Source of the DNA: an uncultured Fibrobacter sp.
Lineage (GTDB): Bacteria > Fibrobacterota > Fibrobacteria > Fibrobacterales > Fibrobacteraceae
Length of the DNA stretch: 64,000 nucleotides
Assembly (NCBI GenBank): GCA_947165045.1
Contig: CAMUYW010000002.1
Span: forward strand, 34,581-98,580
Reading direction: 5' to 3'
The translations under genes were made by a program, and so were the position numbers. This document shows positions 51,198-60,813 of this stretch, piece after piece (within the stretch, counting starts at the first letter, position 1; each line of letters begins with the position of its first letter). Below the pieces are notes generated by a model. That model saw nothing but the letters and a program-made list of their open reading frames with translations. It made no database searches and had not been told where the DNA came from.

Positions 51198-51916
51198 TTG
51201 AATATACTTTTGCTGCTGAAATTGCTGAAGAGGACAAACCGATAATTCTCGAAAGCAAAATTTATAAGCAGTGGCTTCTCGCGACTGAAAAAAAGTTCAA
51301 CATTACAAAAGTGCATTTTGCTTCGGTCGATTACTTCAGCAAAAAGCATGTGCCGCTGTTCATCAAGTTGAATGCAACGGCGTTTTTGCCGGATGGCAAA
51401 CCAGTGCACGGGATTGTGCTTGTGCGTGGACATGCCGTGGGTGTGCTTGTCGTGCTCCATTGCGAAGGCAAACGCTATTTACTCTTAGTGCGCCAACCGC
51501 GCTTTGCAATTTCAGAAACCGCATCGCTTGAAATTCCGGCGGGCATTCTCGATTGGTCGGGCGACTTTCGCAAGGTGGCGCTCTCGGAACTTGAAGAAGA
51601 AGCGCAAATCAAGGCAAAAGATTCCGAACTCATCGACTTGATGGACTTCTGGTACAAGGGCGCAAGCGACGGCTTTGCCGGAAGTTGCGGACTTTTAGAC
51701 GAACGCATCCGTCTTTATGCGATTGAACGCAATGTGACTCGCGTTGAACTTGAAGCGATGGATGGCAAGAACCAGACGTACACCGACGAGAACGAATGGA
51801 TTCGTACGGAAGTGTTGCCTTACGAAGAGGCGGCGCACAAATTTATCGACGGAAAGAACTTTATCGCGCTTTTCCTGTACGAGCGCTGGCTAGAAGCCCA
51901 AAAAGTCTATTACTAG
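51194..51916 (+). CDS. NUDIX-family hydrolase, degenerate Nudix box
   Basis: The 240-aa protein resembles ADP-ribose pyrophosphatase-like NUDIX proteins: YLLLVRQPRFAISETASLEIPAGILDWSGDFRKVALSELEEEAQI. The Nudix box normally reads GX5EX7REUXEEXGU; here Arg is Ser (SELEEE) and the Gly is Gln, though the glutamates remain. Activity may be reduced or altered. ATG 51194 overlaps the previous stop (ATGA). It ends one base from the convergent small membrane gene. Confidence 0.8.
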   Translation: MIEYTFAAEIAEEDKPIILESKIYKQWLLATEKKFNITKVHFASVDYFSKKHVPLFIKLNATAFLPDGKPVHGIVLVRGHAVGVLVVLHCEGKRYLLLVRQPRFAISETASLEIPAGILDWSGDFRKVALSELEEEAQIKAKDSELIDLMDFWYKGASDGFAGSCGLLDERIRLYAIERNVTRVELEAMDGKNQTYTDENEWIRTEVLPYEEAAHKFIDGKNFIALFLYERWLEAQKVYY

Positions 51917-51917
51917 G

Positions 51918-52127
51918 CTAGAAAATCAAATTGTTGATTATAAGTCCTGCGAAAATCAGGATTAAGTAGCCGTACCAAAGTCCTGTTGGTACGTAGTTCC
52001 AGATACGTTTGTATTTATTCGGCTGGTTACTGTTCTTATTCTTGATGATGATGATGTTCTTTTTGAGATAAAAACCGCAGAGTGCAAGACCCGTGATGCT
52101 GGTAAGAATGAGAAGTACGTAAACCAT
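51918..52127 (-). CDS. Small two-helix membrane protein
   Basis: A 69-aa frame with helices at about 2-20 and 50-67 and a basic loop (KNKNSNQPNKYKRIW). No family recognised. It could be a real small gene, as its composition is that of a membrane protein, but support is only the frame and its fit in the gap. Confidence 0.45.
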   Translation of the reverse strand: MVYVLLILTSITGLALCGFYLKKNIIIIKNKNSNQPNKYKRIWNYVPTGLWYGYLILIFAGLIINNLIF

Positions 52128-52303
52128 GTTTTAAATATAGTAATTAGTAGAATTTAAAATTCAGAGATGGTTCTATTTAGGATGCTGTTTGGTGGTAGGT
52201 TTGATGAATTTAATGAAAAAAAACTACTTTAAAGATATGAACAACGGTTTTACCTTGTTTTGACGCTTTTTATAAATTCGTCTGAAAAAAAGGAGGAAAG
52301 TTT

Positions 52304-54445
52304 ATGACGAAATTTGTAATTGAAGGTTTGGCTTTTGTAGTTGCTTTATCCCTATTGGCTTGTTCAGATCAAGCTAGTAAGGTAGATGAAGGGGTATTAA
52401 ATCCGCGTACTGATTGCATTCCTCGTTCTGCTAAGGCTTTGAAGAAGAATAGTCAATCACCAAGTTATGTTAATGCCTTAACGAGTTCAAGAGGTATTAC
52501 GTTAGATGTTGTCATTCGTGATTTCGAGCCGAATCATCCAGACTTCGAAAATTTCTCCGAAGAATCTGTCAACCATTTAGACGACATATACAATTTCAAG
52601 TCCGCTAACGGCACTGCGATGAATGCCAATGGGTATGACGCAGAGTGGTATGGAAAGGCTAATTATCACAATACTTGTGGTAATATGAATACCTTTGAAA
52701 AGTATAGCGCTGGAGCCCAGATTGGTGTTGATGGACTTCCGATGCAGGTGAATAAATATTTGCCTGGATATTTGCAGCAGACTTCTGCTGGTCCGATCTT
52801 GGAGTACGGTGAATGTACCCAAAATGGTAGTAAAGACTCTTTTACGGGTAAAGACAAGGTTTTGCGTGGATACAGAAATGCAAGAGATGACGTGAGTGGT
52901 TACAAGTGCCCGAATGGTAATACCAACTGGGCTAACCCGGTTATTTACACGCCGGGCATGGTGAATCCTCATTTGATGTTTACCAAGATGGATGGTGGCA
53001 AGATTGATATGTATGATGGTGTTGTCATCCGCAAGGTGAATGAACGCTGTGATAACCAATTTTTTGAAGAGTGGTTTACCGATGTGCCGGGCAAAAATAA
53101 GCGCATCAATACGACAATGGATATTCCGTACGATCCTGCTTCCAAGTATTATGTTTATGACTACAGTTATAATGACGGTGGCTTTTTCCCGTTGGATAGC
53201 ATCAATCCAATTACAAAAGAATGGGTGATGCAAAAGCCCTGTAATTCTTCTATCCAGCCGAGTGGCGAGTGTGATCTGTATGAACCGCAGACGCTTTCTA
53301 TTTTCTGCCCGCCTTATGATTACCAATATGCAGACACCCAGGTGGATTTCTTAGGACAGTCCACAGCTGACCTTTGCGATTTATGGTTAAATCAAGGTGG
53401 ACCTCGTGCCGTGAACGCGGGTGGTTCTGGCCGTAGTGCGGCTGTGCAGGCAGCAATTGCTATTGCTAATCATGTTGGTGTGCAACATCTTCGCAATTCT
53501 AATTTTACTATGATGGGTTATGCTAGCTTCAAGTATTTGGCTGCAAACCAGATCCCGACTCCGGAAGTGTTTGAAATTGCCGGTGATGACGATATATGGG
53601 TTTTCGTCGATGGTGTGCTTGTTGTGGATTTAGGTGGAACGCATTTGCCTGCTCCGGGTAAGGTTGACATTCAGACTTTGGCTAAGAATAACCACGGTTG
53701 CCATGATGGTGAGCCTCTTGCCACTTATTCGAATTGCTCTGGTTCTAGCGATGATAAGGGATGGGCTGATGATTCTTGGCATCACTTGCATTTCTTCTAT
53801 GCTAAACGCCAGTCTGAAACTTCTGACTTGTATATTCGCACGTCTATTGGAACTCAAGCTCCATCCCAAAATGGTTCGCCTATAATTAACGATGTTGTTA
53901 CGATGGTGGACAAAAATGGTGTGGCATATAACAAAATGTACATGAATATTCCATTGGCGGATTCGAGTCTTACGTACATAAATAATCCTAATGTGCCGTC
54001 GATGGTTGTGTTGCGTAGCAAGACGGTGCAGGGGGCAGATGGAAAGCCTCTTAAGAATATTTGGGGGCTAGATTCTGTTGATACGAAAGTTCTCGGCTAC
54101 TTCGTAAGTGCGATGACCGGCCCGATTGACAAGGGTGCTGCTGGACAGTTGTATCAGTTTGAAGGTGTCTTGAAAGACCTTAATGGTAATGTTGTTGATG
54201 GTGGTCTTTTGAACGAAGACCTTGTTGCCTTTAACGTGCCGTGGAGCCAAGATCTTGAAGATGACGGTAACGGTGGTAACTATACTTCCTCAGATTGGGA
54301 TCGATTGATGGCTTGGTCTAAGAAGATAAATTTCTATGTGGCTGCATCTTCTGGAATTCGTGTTTATGGCTTTGATGAACCTGAAAATTGGAGTAAGGTT
54401 TCTTATTCATCTGCTGTAGATGGAAGTATTTACTGTGATGAATAG
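52304..54445 (+). CDS. Fibro-slime domain lipoprotein
   Basis: The 713-aa lipoprotein has the lipobox SLLAC (Cys20). The fibro-slime domain (TIGR02148, PA14-like) spans roughly residues 60-525: LDVVIRDFEPNHPDFENF at the start, FEIAGDDDIWVFVDGVLVVDLGGTH, and DDSWHHLHFFYAKRQSETSDLYIRTSI at the end. The last 190 residues are a separate beta domain. Fibro-slime proteins of Fibrobacter are linked to cellulose adhesion. AAGGAGG lies upstream of the ATG. The gene stands alone with a terminator after it; the 176-base spacer before it presumably carries its promoter. Confidence 0.9.
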   Translation: MTKFVIEGLAFVVALSLLACSDQASKVDEGVLNPRTDCIPRSAKALKKNSQSPSYVNALTSSRGITLDVVIRDFEPNHPDFENFSEESVNHLDDIYNFKSANGTAMNANGYDAEWYGKANYHNTCGNMNTFEKYSAGAQIGVDGLPMQVNKYLPGYLQQTSAGPILEYGECTQNGSKDSFTGKDKVLRGYRNARDDVSGYKCPNGNTNWANPVIYTPGMVNPHLMFTKMDGGKIDMYDGVVIRKVNERCDNQFFEEWFTDVPGKNKRINTTMDIPYDPASKYYVYDYSYNDGGFFPLDSINPITKEWVMQKPCNSSIQPSGECDLYEPQTLSIFCPPYDYQYADTQVDFLGQSTADLCDLWLNQGGPRAVNAGGSGRSAAVQAAIAIANHVGVQHLRNSNFTMMGYASFKYLAANQIPTPEVFEIAGDDDIWVFVDGVLVVDLGGTHLPAPGKVDIQTLAKNNHGCHDGEPLATYSNCSGSSDDKGWADDSWHHLHFFYAKRQSETSDLYIRTSIGTQAPSQNGSPIINDVVTMVDKNGVAYNKMYMNIPLADSSLTYINNPNVPSMVVLRSKTVQGADGKPLKNIWGLDSVDTKVLGYFVSAMTGPIDKGAAGQLYQFEGVLKDLNGNVVDGGLLNEDLVAFNVPWSQDLEDDGNGGNYTSSDWDRLMAWSKKINFYVAASSGIRVYGFDEPENWSKVSYSSAVDGSIYCDE

Positions 54446-54477
54446 CTGAATATCGAAATATTTTTTTGATGAGCAAT

Positions 54478-54502
54478 AAAAAGGGCCCTTTCGGGGGCCT
54501 TT
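54478..54502 (+). terminator. Terminator after the fibro-slime gene
   Basis: AAAGG-GCCC and GGGGCCTTT arms around TTTC (about 54480-54502). The T tract is short, so strength is uncertain. The spacer up to rimP (54503-54649) has a GAAACC/GGTTTC inverted repeat (54573-54602) and presumably the operon promoter. Confidence 0.55.
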
Positions 54503-54649
54503 GGGTTGAACGATTAGCTGAAAATTTCTCTATTTGTATCGGTTTTTAGACTGTTCGTGGATTTTTTCCGTTGAAACCCCGGATTTCGGTCCAAAAGGTT
54601 TCGGGAGAAGGTCCGTAAGCGAACGTCTATTTTAGTATAAGAGGTTTAT

Positions 54650-55102
54650 TTGGTCGCCCAAGAAAAACTGAATTCTCTCATTGCCGACGCCTGCAAGTCT
54701 GCATCTGTGACGCTTGTAGAAGCGGATATATTCCGTGCCGGTAAGCGCAAGACATTGCGAATTTTTATCGACAAGCCCGAAGGAGTTTCTATCGATGACT
54801 GCACGAACGTGAGTCATTTCCTTTCGGATGCGTTGGACCTGGATCCCGAGTTGATCGAGGGCGCCTATACGCTTGAAGTCTCGTCTCCGGGATTGGACCG
54901 CCCCCTCAAGTCTTTGGCGGATTTTAACCGCAACAAGGGGCGCTTGCTTCGCGTGACCCGCTCGACGGGCAAGCCTGTGACTGGTGAACTTTTGGATGCC
55001 GACGAAGAAAATTTGAAGCTCAAGCTTAAGGGCAATGCCGGCGAAATCGTCATACCGAGGTCCGAGGTGCTTTCGGCCAAGGTTGAAGTGGAAATTAAAT
55101 AG
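54650..55102 (+). CDS. rimP: Ribosome maturation factor RimP
   Basis: The 150-aa protein has the RimP segments LRIFIDKPEGVSIDDCTNVSHFLSDALDL and YTLEVSSPGLDRPL, then the C-terminal SH3-like part. It acts in 30S subunit assembly. The start is a TTG at 54650 with AAGAGG 5 bases upstream; no better start exists in frame before the conserved region. It begins the operon with nusA, infB, rbfA, truB and ribF. Confidence 0.93.
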   Translation: MVAQEKLNSLIADACKSASVTLVEADIFRAGKRKTLRIFIDKPEGVSIDDCTNVSHFLSDALDLDPELIEGAYTLEVSSPGLDRPLKSLADFNRNKGRLLRVTRSTGKPVTGELLDADEENLKLKLKGNAGEIVIPRSEVLSAKVEVEIK

Positions 55103-55114
55103 GAAGGTCAACTT

Positions 55115-56329
55115 ATGAAGAACGAACCGAAAATTAGCTTGCTCGACGTGCTCAAGGAAGTCGTTGAAGACAAGAGTGTCGATGATTCCGTGATTTTGGA
55201 CGCCCTCAAGAAGGCTCTTATTTCTGCGGCCCGCAAGTATCTGCACATCGAAAAGAAAATCAACGTCGATATCGACATGGAAACAAACGAAGTCCATGTG
55301 TTCTTGAACGTTGAAGTTGTGGACGACTATCCGGACTACGATCCGAACATGACTGCCGAAGAAGTGGCTGAAATGGACGAAGGCTACATGCTTGTCGAAG
55401 AAGCTCGTGACTTCAACGAAGATGCTCAGGCAGGCGACAGCCTTTATATGGAACTCCCGACCTCCTCCTTTGGTCGTCAGGCCATCCAGACTGCAAAGCA
55501 GCTTTTGACGCAGCACATCCGCAGCGCCGAATGCCAGCGCATCATGGACATCTATCGTAGCCGTATCGGTACGATTATCAACGGTACTGTTCTTCGTTTA
55601 GAACAACGTAATGTTATCGTTGATCTTGGCAACAAGATTGAAGCTGAACTCCCGGCTCGCGAACAGATCCCGCACGAACGCTTGACTCAGGGCGCTTCCG
55701 TGAAGGCTGTGATTGCTCGCGTCGAAGAATCGACAAAGAGCGGTGCTCAGGTTATTTTGTCCAGATCGAATGCAGACTTCCTCAAGGCTTTGCTCCGTCA
55801 GGAAGTTCCTGAAATCTACGAAGGCACTGTCGAAATCAAGGCTGTGGCTCGTGATTCCAAGAACCGTCGCGCAAAGATTGCTGTTTACTCTCGCGATGAA
55901 AAGATTGACCCGGTCGGCGCTTGCGTCGGCATGAAGGGGGCTCGCGTACAAACTATCGTTCGCGAACTTGGCAACGAACGCATCGATATCGTTCACTGGG
56001 ACGAAAATTTCGACGTGTTTGTGCAGCGCTCTCTCGCTCCGGCATCTGTCCTCAAGATGTTCCCGGTTCCGGATACAGACCGTATCGTGATTATCGTCGA
56101 TGACGAAAACCTCGCTCAGGCAATCGGTAAGGGTGGACAGAACGTGGAACTCGCCGGCCGCCTCGTGGATCGTAAGCTCGACGTCCATGGTGAACAGGAA
56201 TGGTCTCAGATGGATGAAGAATCCAAGAACAGCATCCTCGCCGCAAACTATGAGGATGAAAGAAGAATGAGAGCAAAGCGTATGGACGAAGACAGAAAGG
56301 CAAAGGCTGTCAAGAAGGAAAACGCTTAA
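55115..56329 (+). CDS. nusA: Transcription termination/antitermination factor NusA
   Basis: The 404-aa protein has the N-terminal RNA polymerase-binding domain (LLDVLKEVVEDKSVDDSVILDALKKALISAARKYL), an S1 domain (GTIINGTVLRLEQRNVIVDLG) and two KH domains (VGACVGMKGARVQTIVREL; DENLAQAIGKGGQNVELAGRLV). It lacks the C-terminal acidic repeats of E. coli NusA and ends in a basic helix. AGGAAGGTC lies before the ATG. Second gene of the translation operon. Confidence 0.97.
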   Translation: MKNEPKISLLDVLKEVVEDKSVDDSVILDALKKALISAARKYLHIEKKINVDIDMETNEVHVFLNVEVVDDYPDYDPNMTAEEVAEMDEGYMLVEEARDFNEDAQAGDSLYMELPTSSFGRQAIQTAKQLLTQHIRSAECQRIMDIYRSRIGTIINGTVLRLEQRNVIVDLGNKIEAELPAREQIPHERLTQGASVKAVIARVEESTKSGAQVILSRSNADFLKALLRQEVPEIYEGTVEIKAVARDSKNRRAKIAVYSRDEKIDPVGACVGMKGARVQTIVRELGNERIDIVHWDENFDVFVQRSLAPASVLKMFPVPDTDRIVIIVDDENLAQAIGKGGQNVELAGRLVDRKLDVHGEQEWSQMDEESKNSILAANYEDERRMRAKRMDEDRKAKAVKKENA

Positions 56330-56392
56330 GAAACTTTTGCGCAGGGCAATAGTTTAACGGAAGAATAAGAAAAGGAATTGAATAGGCTATTC

Positions 56393-59300
56393 ATGACGAA
56401 TGAATCTCAAATGAAACCTAAGGATTGGGCTGATGCTCATGGATTGAAGGTTGATGTGGTGATGAAACTGCTCCGCGATGCAGGTGTTGCAGTTCGTACC
56501 CATATGTCCAAATTGGATATGGCAGACTTTGAAAAGATTGAGGAGGCTGCCGCTGCCGAAAAACAGAAGCAGGATGCCCGTAACAAGAATCTCAAGAGGC
56601 CGACAGCTTCTGAATCTGATTCTTCCGCTTCCGCTCCTGCAAAGAAGAAGGAAACGTCGGTTGCGACGAACAAGCTTGGCTTGAAGGTGAGCCTTAAGAA
56701 AGGTCCGGGCGCCCGTAAGGATGCCCCGAAGGCTGTCGCTAAACAGGATCCGAAGTCCCCGGTGGCAAAGCCTGCCGCTCCGGCTTTTGTGAAGCCTGCT
56801 GCTCCGGCTGCTGCTCAGCCTGCTCCGGCCCCGAAGCCAGCGGCTCCCGCGCCTGCGCAAGCAGCCCCGGCAAAGCCGGCTGCTCCGGTAACACCCGCAC
56901 CTGCCGCGGCCCCGGCAGCTGTTAAGCCTGCTACTCCGGCTCCGGCTGCAAACCCGGCCCCGACTCAAGTCGCTCCGGCACCGAAGCCGGCTGCCCCGGC
57001 TTCCGCGCCTGCTCAAGCAGCCCCGGCAAAGCCGGCTGCTCCTGCCGCTCCTCTGTCCGCCCCGAAGCCCGCTGCTCCGGCTCCAAAGCCTGCGGCTTCG
57101 CAGCCGACCATGATGACTGCGAATACGGAACTCAAGCAGCCGCCGATGAAGGCTCAGGTCTTCAAACCCGATGCTGCTATCCTTGCTCGTATTGAAAAGT
57201 CCCGCCAGCAAGCTCAGGCTGCTCGCGGCAACCACCGTCCGAACGGCGGTCGTGGAAACAATGGCGGCAACGGCCAGGGCTACACGGGTACGTTTGGCCG
57301 CCTTTCGAACAACAACAATGGCGGTAACGATAACCGCAACAATAACAACAATAACCGTCGCCCAAATGGCGGCAATGCTAGCAGCAGTAGCCGCGGTTAT
57401 ACGGGTCGTAACGGTGGGTTCTCCAGCGGTTCCATGCAGGAAGCTTTCAACGCTTCCAATAACAACAACCCGGCTATGGGCCAAAACCAGAACGGTAAGG
57501 GCAATGGCAAGGGACAGAACGGTCGCCATGGCAACGACAAGAACCGTCGTAGCAACAATAAAGACCGCATGGAAATGCAGAAGGAACAGCAGCAGGAAGC
57601 CGTTCGTCAGAACGTCTCCCGCGTGATGGCCTCCCTCTCCAAGAACCCGGTCAAGAAAGTTTATCACAAGGATCACTCCGAAAACAACACAGGTGAAGAA
57701 AAGAAGATCCTCAAGACTTCGGACTTCATTACCGTGGGCGAACTCGCTGGTCTTATGGACCAGATGCCGGCACGCGTTATCGCAAAGTGCATGGAAATGG
57801 GCATGATGGTGACCATCAACGCTCGCCTCGATTTCGAAACGATCCAGATTTTGGCTGATGAATTCGGTTACGAAGCTCAGCTGATGGAAGAATACGAAGA
57901 AGAAGCTCTCGGCATCGAGGAAGAATCTCAGGAAAATCTCCAGCCGCGTCATCCTGTGGTTACTGTTATGGGCCACGTTGACCACGGTAAGACTTCTCTC
58001 CTCGACTGGATTCGTAAGACTCACGTGGTCTCTGGCGAATCGGGTGGCATTACGCAGCACATCGGTGCATACGAAGTCACCACCAAGCAGGGCAAGGTTA
58101 CCTTCCTCGATACTCCGGGTCACGAAGCGTTCAGTGCTATGCGTGCTCGCGGTTCTCAGGTGACCGACGTTATCGTTCTCGTCGTGGCTGCTGACTCCAT
58201 GGTGATGCCGCAGACGGTAGAATGTATTGAACTTGCAAAGCGCGAAAACGTTCCGATGGTCGTTGCCATTACCAAGATGGACCTTCCGACCGCCAATCCG
58301 GACAAGATTCGCGCCCAGCTCGCAGAACGCGGTGTTGAAGTCGAACAGTGGGGCGGTCAGACCAGCTGTATCGAAGTTTCTGCACGTACGGGCCAGGGCA
58401 TGGATGTCCTCCTCGAAACGCTCGCTCTCGAAGCTGAAATTTTGGAACTCAAGGCCAACCCGGATACGCATGCCCGTGGCGCAGTCGTTGAATCCAAGCT
58501 CGACGTGGGTAAGGGTTCCATGGCTACGATTCTCGTGCAGAACGGTACGCTCCATGTGGGTGACCCGTTTGTTTGCGGTATCTACGCAGGTCGTGTCCGT
58601 GCCATGTTCAATGAACGTGGTGTCCAGTTGAAGGAAGTTCCGCCTTCTGCTCCGTGCCAGGTGCTTGGCTTTGACGGTACTCCGCAGGCCGGTGATGAAC
58701 TCGTTGTGGTGGAAGACGAAAAGACCGCACGTGAAATTGCTTCCAAGCGCCGTATGGCTGCTCGTGAACGCGATCTCCGCGCCCGTAAGACTGTTTCTCT
58801 CGAAAACTCCTTCAACGCCAAGAAGGAAGGAACGCTCTCCGAACTCAACCTTATCGTCAAGGCCGATGTGGGTGGTTCTGCAGAAGCTCTCGCCGCTTCC
58901 CTCGAAAAACTTACGAACAAGGAAGTCCGCGTCAACATCATCCGCAAGGGTGTGGGTACGATTACGGAATCCGATATCCTGTTTGCAACGACTGCACAGG
59001 CAATCATCATCTCCTTCCACCTTATGCCGTCTCTCGCTGTCCGCGAAATGGCTCAGAAGGAAGGCATCGAAATCCGCAACTACCGCGTGATTTACGACTG
59101 CATTGAAGATATCAAGAACGCTGTGGAAGGCCTCCTCAAGCCGATTATGCGCGAAGAACTTGTTGGCGAAGCCGAAATCCGCCAGGTGTTCAAGGTCCCG
59201 AAGGTCGGTCTCATCGCTGGCTGTATGGTTACCGACGGCGAAGTCGACCGTACGAGCCATGTCCGCGTTTATCGCAATGGTATCGAACTCGGTACGACCG

Positions 59301-59527
59301 TGGTCCAGTCTCTCAAGCGCATGAAGGACGACGTCAAGTCTGTCGCTCGTGGCTTTGAATGCGGTATCGGCCTCAAGGGTTACGACGATATCAAGGAAGG
59401 CGATAGCCTCATCTTCTTCAAGGAAGTCAAGGTTGCCCGCACGTTGGAAGACGTTGCCCGTGAAGAAGCCGAAGAAAAGCTCAAGGCTGCAGCCGCTGCT
59501 GAAGCCGCAAAGAAGGAAGACGCTTAA
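56393..59527 (+). CDS. infB: Translation initiation factor IF-2
   Basis: The product (1044 aa from ATG 56393) has an N-terminal IF2N domain (KPKDWADAHGLKVDVVMKLLRDAGV), a Pro/Ala-rich linker (about 115-245) and an Asn/Gly/Arg-rich linker (about 280-395), both low-complexity. The G domain follows with GHVDHGKTS from Gly527, DTPGHEAFSAM and ITKMD, then the C1 and C2 domains. IF-2 brings initiator tRNA to the ribosome. The linker is longer than in E. coli. An alternative TTG 15 bases upstream is less likely. The antisense open frame across it is a composition artefact. It overlaps rbfA by one base. Confidence 0.97.
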   Translation: MTNESQMKPKDWADAHGLKVDVVMKLLRDAGVAVRTHMSKLDMADFEKIEEAAAAEKQKQDARNKNLKRPTASESDSSASAPAKKKETSVATNKLGLKVSLKKGPGARKDAPKAVAKQDPKSPVAKPAAPAFVKPAAPAAAQPAPAPKPAAPAPAQAAPAKPAAPVTPAPAAAPAAVKPATPAPAANPAPTQVAPAPKPAAPASAPAQAAPAKPAAPAAPLSAPKPAAPAPKPAASQPTMMTANTELKQPPMKAQVFKPDAAILARIEKSRQQAQAARGNHRPNGGRGNNGGNGQGYTGTFGRLSNNNNGGNDNRNNNNNNRRPNGGNASSSSRGYTGRNGGFSSGSMQEAFNASNNNNPAMGQNQNGKGNGKGQNGRHGNDKNRRSNNKDRMEMQKEQQQEAVRQNVSRVMASLSKNPVKKVYHKDHSENNTGEEKKILKTSDFITVGELAGLMDQMPARVIAKCMEMGMMVTINARLDFETIQILADEFGYEAQLMEEYEEEALGIEEESQENLQPRHPVVTVMGHVDHGKTSLLDWIRKTHVVSGESGGITQHIGAYEVTTKQGKVTFLDTPGHEAFSAMRARGSQVTDVIVLVVAADSMVMPQTVECIELAKRENVPMVVAITKMDLPTANPDKIRAQLAERGVEVEQWGGQTSCIEVSARTGQGMDVLLETLALEAEILELKANPDTHARGAVVESKLDVGKGSMATILVQNGTLHVGDPFVCGIYAGRVRAMFNERGVQLKEVPPSAPCQVLGFDGTPQAGDELVVVEDEKTAREIASKRRMAARERDLRARKTVSLENSFNAKKEGTLSELNLIVKADVGGSAEALAASLEKLTNKEVRVNIIRKGVGTITESDILFATTAQAIIISFHLMPSLAVREMAQKEGIEIRNYRVIYDCIEDIKNAVEGLLKPIMREELVGEAEIRQVFKVPKVGLIAGCMVTDGEVDRTSHVRVYRNGIELGTTVVQSLKRMKDDVKSVARGFECGIGLKGYDDIKEGDSLIFFKEVKVARTLEDVAREEAEEKLKAAAAAEAAKKEDA

Positions 59528-59880
59528 TGACTCGTAGAACCGATAGATTGGGCGAGCAATTCCGTGAGGAAATCGGCAAGCTTATTCAAAAGGGCTTGAA
59601 GGATCCGCGCGTGAGTTCTCTCGCGAGCATTACCCGTGTGGATATTACCGAAGACTTGAGCTATGCAAAGGCTCTTGTCTCGGTGATGGGTTCCGACAAA
59701 GAAAAGCGCGATACGCTTGTCGGGCTCAACAATTCCGCCGGATTTATCCGTGGCGTCTTGGGCAAGTCCTTGAAGATTTTCAAGGTGCCGGAACTCAAGT
59801 TCGTTCTGGACGAAAACCTCGAGCACGCCATGCATATTGAAGAAATCCTTGCAGAACTGAAGCAGAAAGGGGACCTTTAA
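59527..59880 (+). CDS. rbfA: Ribosome-binding factor A
   Basis: The 117-aa KH-like protein (RRTDRLGEQFREEIGKLIQKGLKDPRVSSLASITRVDITEDLSYAKALVSVMG, then LKFVLDENLEHAMHIEEIL) matches RbfA, needed for late 30S maturation. ATG 59527 overlaps the infB stop (TAATG), so translation is coupled. Confidence 0.95.
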   Translation: MTRRTDRLGEQFREEIGKLIQKGLKDPRVSSLASITRVDITEDLSYAKALVSVMGSDKEKRDTLVGLNNSAGFIRGVLGKSLKIFKVPELKFVLDENLEHAMHIEEILAELKQKGDL

Positions 59881-60813
59881 TTGACCCCTTCCGGCTTTGT
59901 CCTGTTGGATAAAATAGCAGGTGAAACTTCTTTTAAGGCCCTTTTCCCTCTGAAAAGGGTCTTTTGTACTAAGCGCGTCGGTCATGCGGGTACGCTCGAC
60001 TTGCGTGCAAGCGGGCTGATTATTGCGGCAATTGGGCGCGCCACGCGTCTTTTGCCGTACATTGAAGCGAAGGATAAGTGCTATACGTTCCGCCTACACC
60101 TCGGCTACGAAACCGATACTCTCGAATGGGATGGGGAAGTCGTGGAACAGGATGCGCGAGGGGGATGCTGCGGAGTGCCTTCGGTGACGCGCGCCGCCCT
60201 CGAAGCTGTCCTTCCGCAGTTCATTGGCGATATTGACCAGGTTCCGCCGAATTACTGTGCCGTAAAAATTAACGGACATCGTGCCAGTGACTTGATGAAT
60301 CGTGGTCGTGAAATTGAACTCAAGCCTCGCCGTATCCATATCGAATCGCTCAAAGTCTTGGACGAGGGCAAGGTTACGGACGGATGCACCGGCAAGTGCT
60401 TTGCGACTTTTGATTTGGAATGCAACTGCAGCAAGGGAACGTACATTAGATCGCTCGGTCGTGATTTGGCCCGTGCGCTCGGAACATGCGGTTGCGTGTC
60501 GATGATTCGCCGCCATCGCATTGGTAAAGTGACCGTTGACCAAGCCGTTCGCGGTGATGCGCTTACGCAAGAACATTTGCTCCCGCTGGATCAGGTGCTT
60601 GATTTTCCGGTGGTGCGCTTGAATGATGATCAAGTCAAATCGATTCGCTTGGGGAATTGGGTTCCTTGGCGTACACCTGTCGAAAATCTGAGCGCTGAAC
60701 CGGGCTGTGAAAAGTTTGTCTTTACGGCCGATAAGGATGGCGTTATTATTGGACTTGGTATTTATGACCCGGGTCGTATTTGCCCGAAGTATTTTTTAGC
60801 GGGTGACGAATAG
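59881..60813 (+). CDS. truB: tRNA pseudouridine(55) synthase
   Basis: The 310-aa enzyme makes pseudouridine 55 in tRNAs. The catalytic Asp40 is in GHAGTLDLRASGL; other segments are KCYTFRLHLGYETDTLEWDGEV, FIGDIDQVPPNYCAVKINGHRASDLMNRGREIELKPR and CSKGTYIRSLGRDLARALG. It starts at TTG 59881 directly after the rbfA stop; no ATG lies before the conserved region, so TTG is the likely start. It has more cysteines than usual but none at the active site. Confidence 0.95.
   Translation: MTPSGFVLLDKIAGETSFKALFPLKRVFCTKRVGHAGTLDLRASGLIIAAIGRATRLLPYIEAKDKCYTFRLHLGYETDTLEWDGEVVEQDARGGCCGVPSVTRAALEAVLPQFIGDIDQVPPNYCAVKINGHRASDLMNRGREIELKPRRIHIESLKVLDEGKVTDGCTGKCFATFDLECNCSKGTYIRSLGRDLARALGTCGCVSMIRRHRIGKVTVDQAVRGDALTQEHLLPLDQVLDFPVVRLNDDQVKSIRLGNWVPWRTPVENLSAEPGCEKFVFTADKDGVIIGLGIYDPGRICPKYFLAGDE

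Noticed and set aside
56387..59260. 957-codon open frame antisense to infB
   Set aside because: Composition artefact of the GC-biased third positions and low-complexity linkers of infB; the translation is Arg/Ser/His-rich with no family features, while the sense strand encodes clear IF-2.
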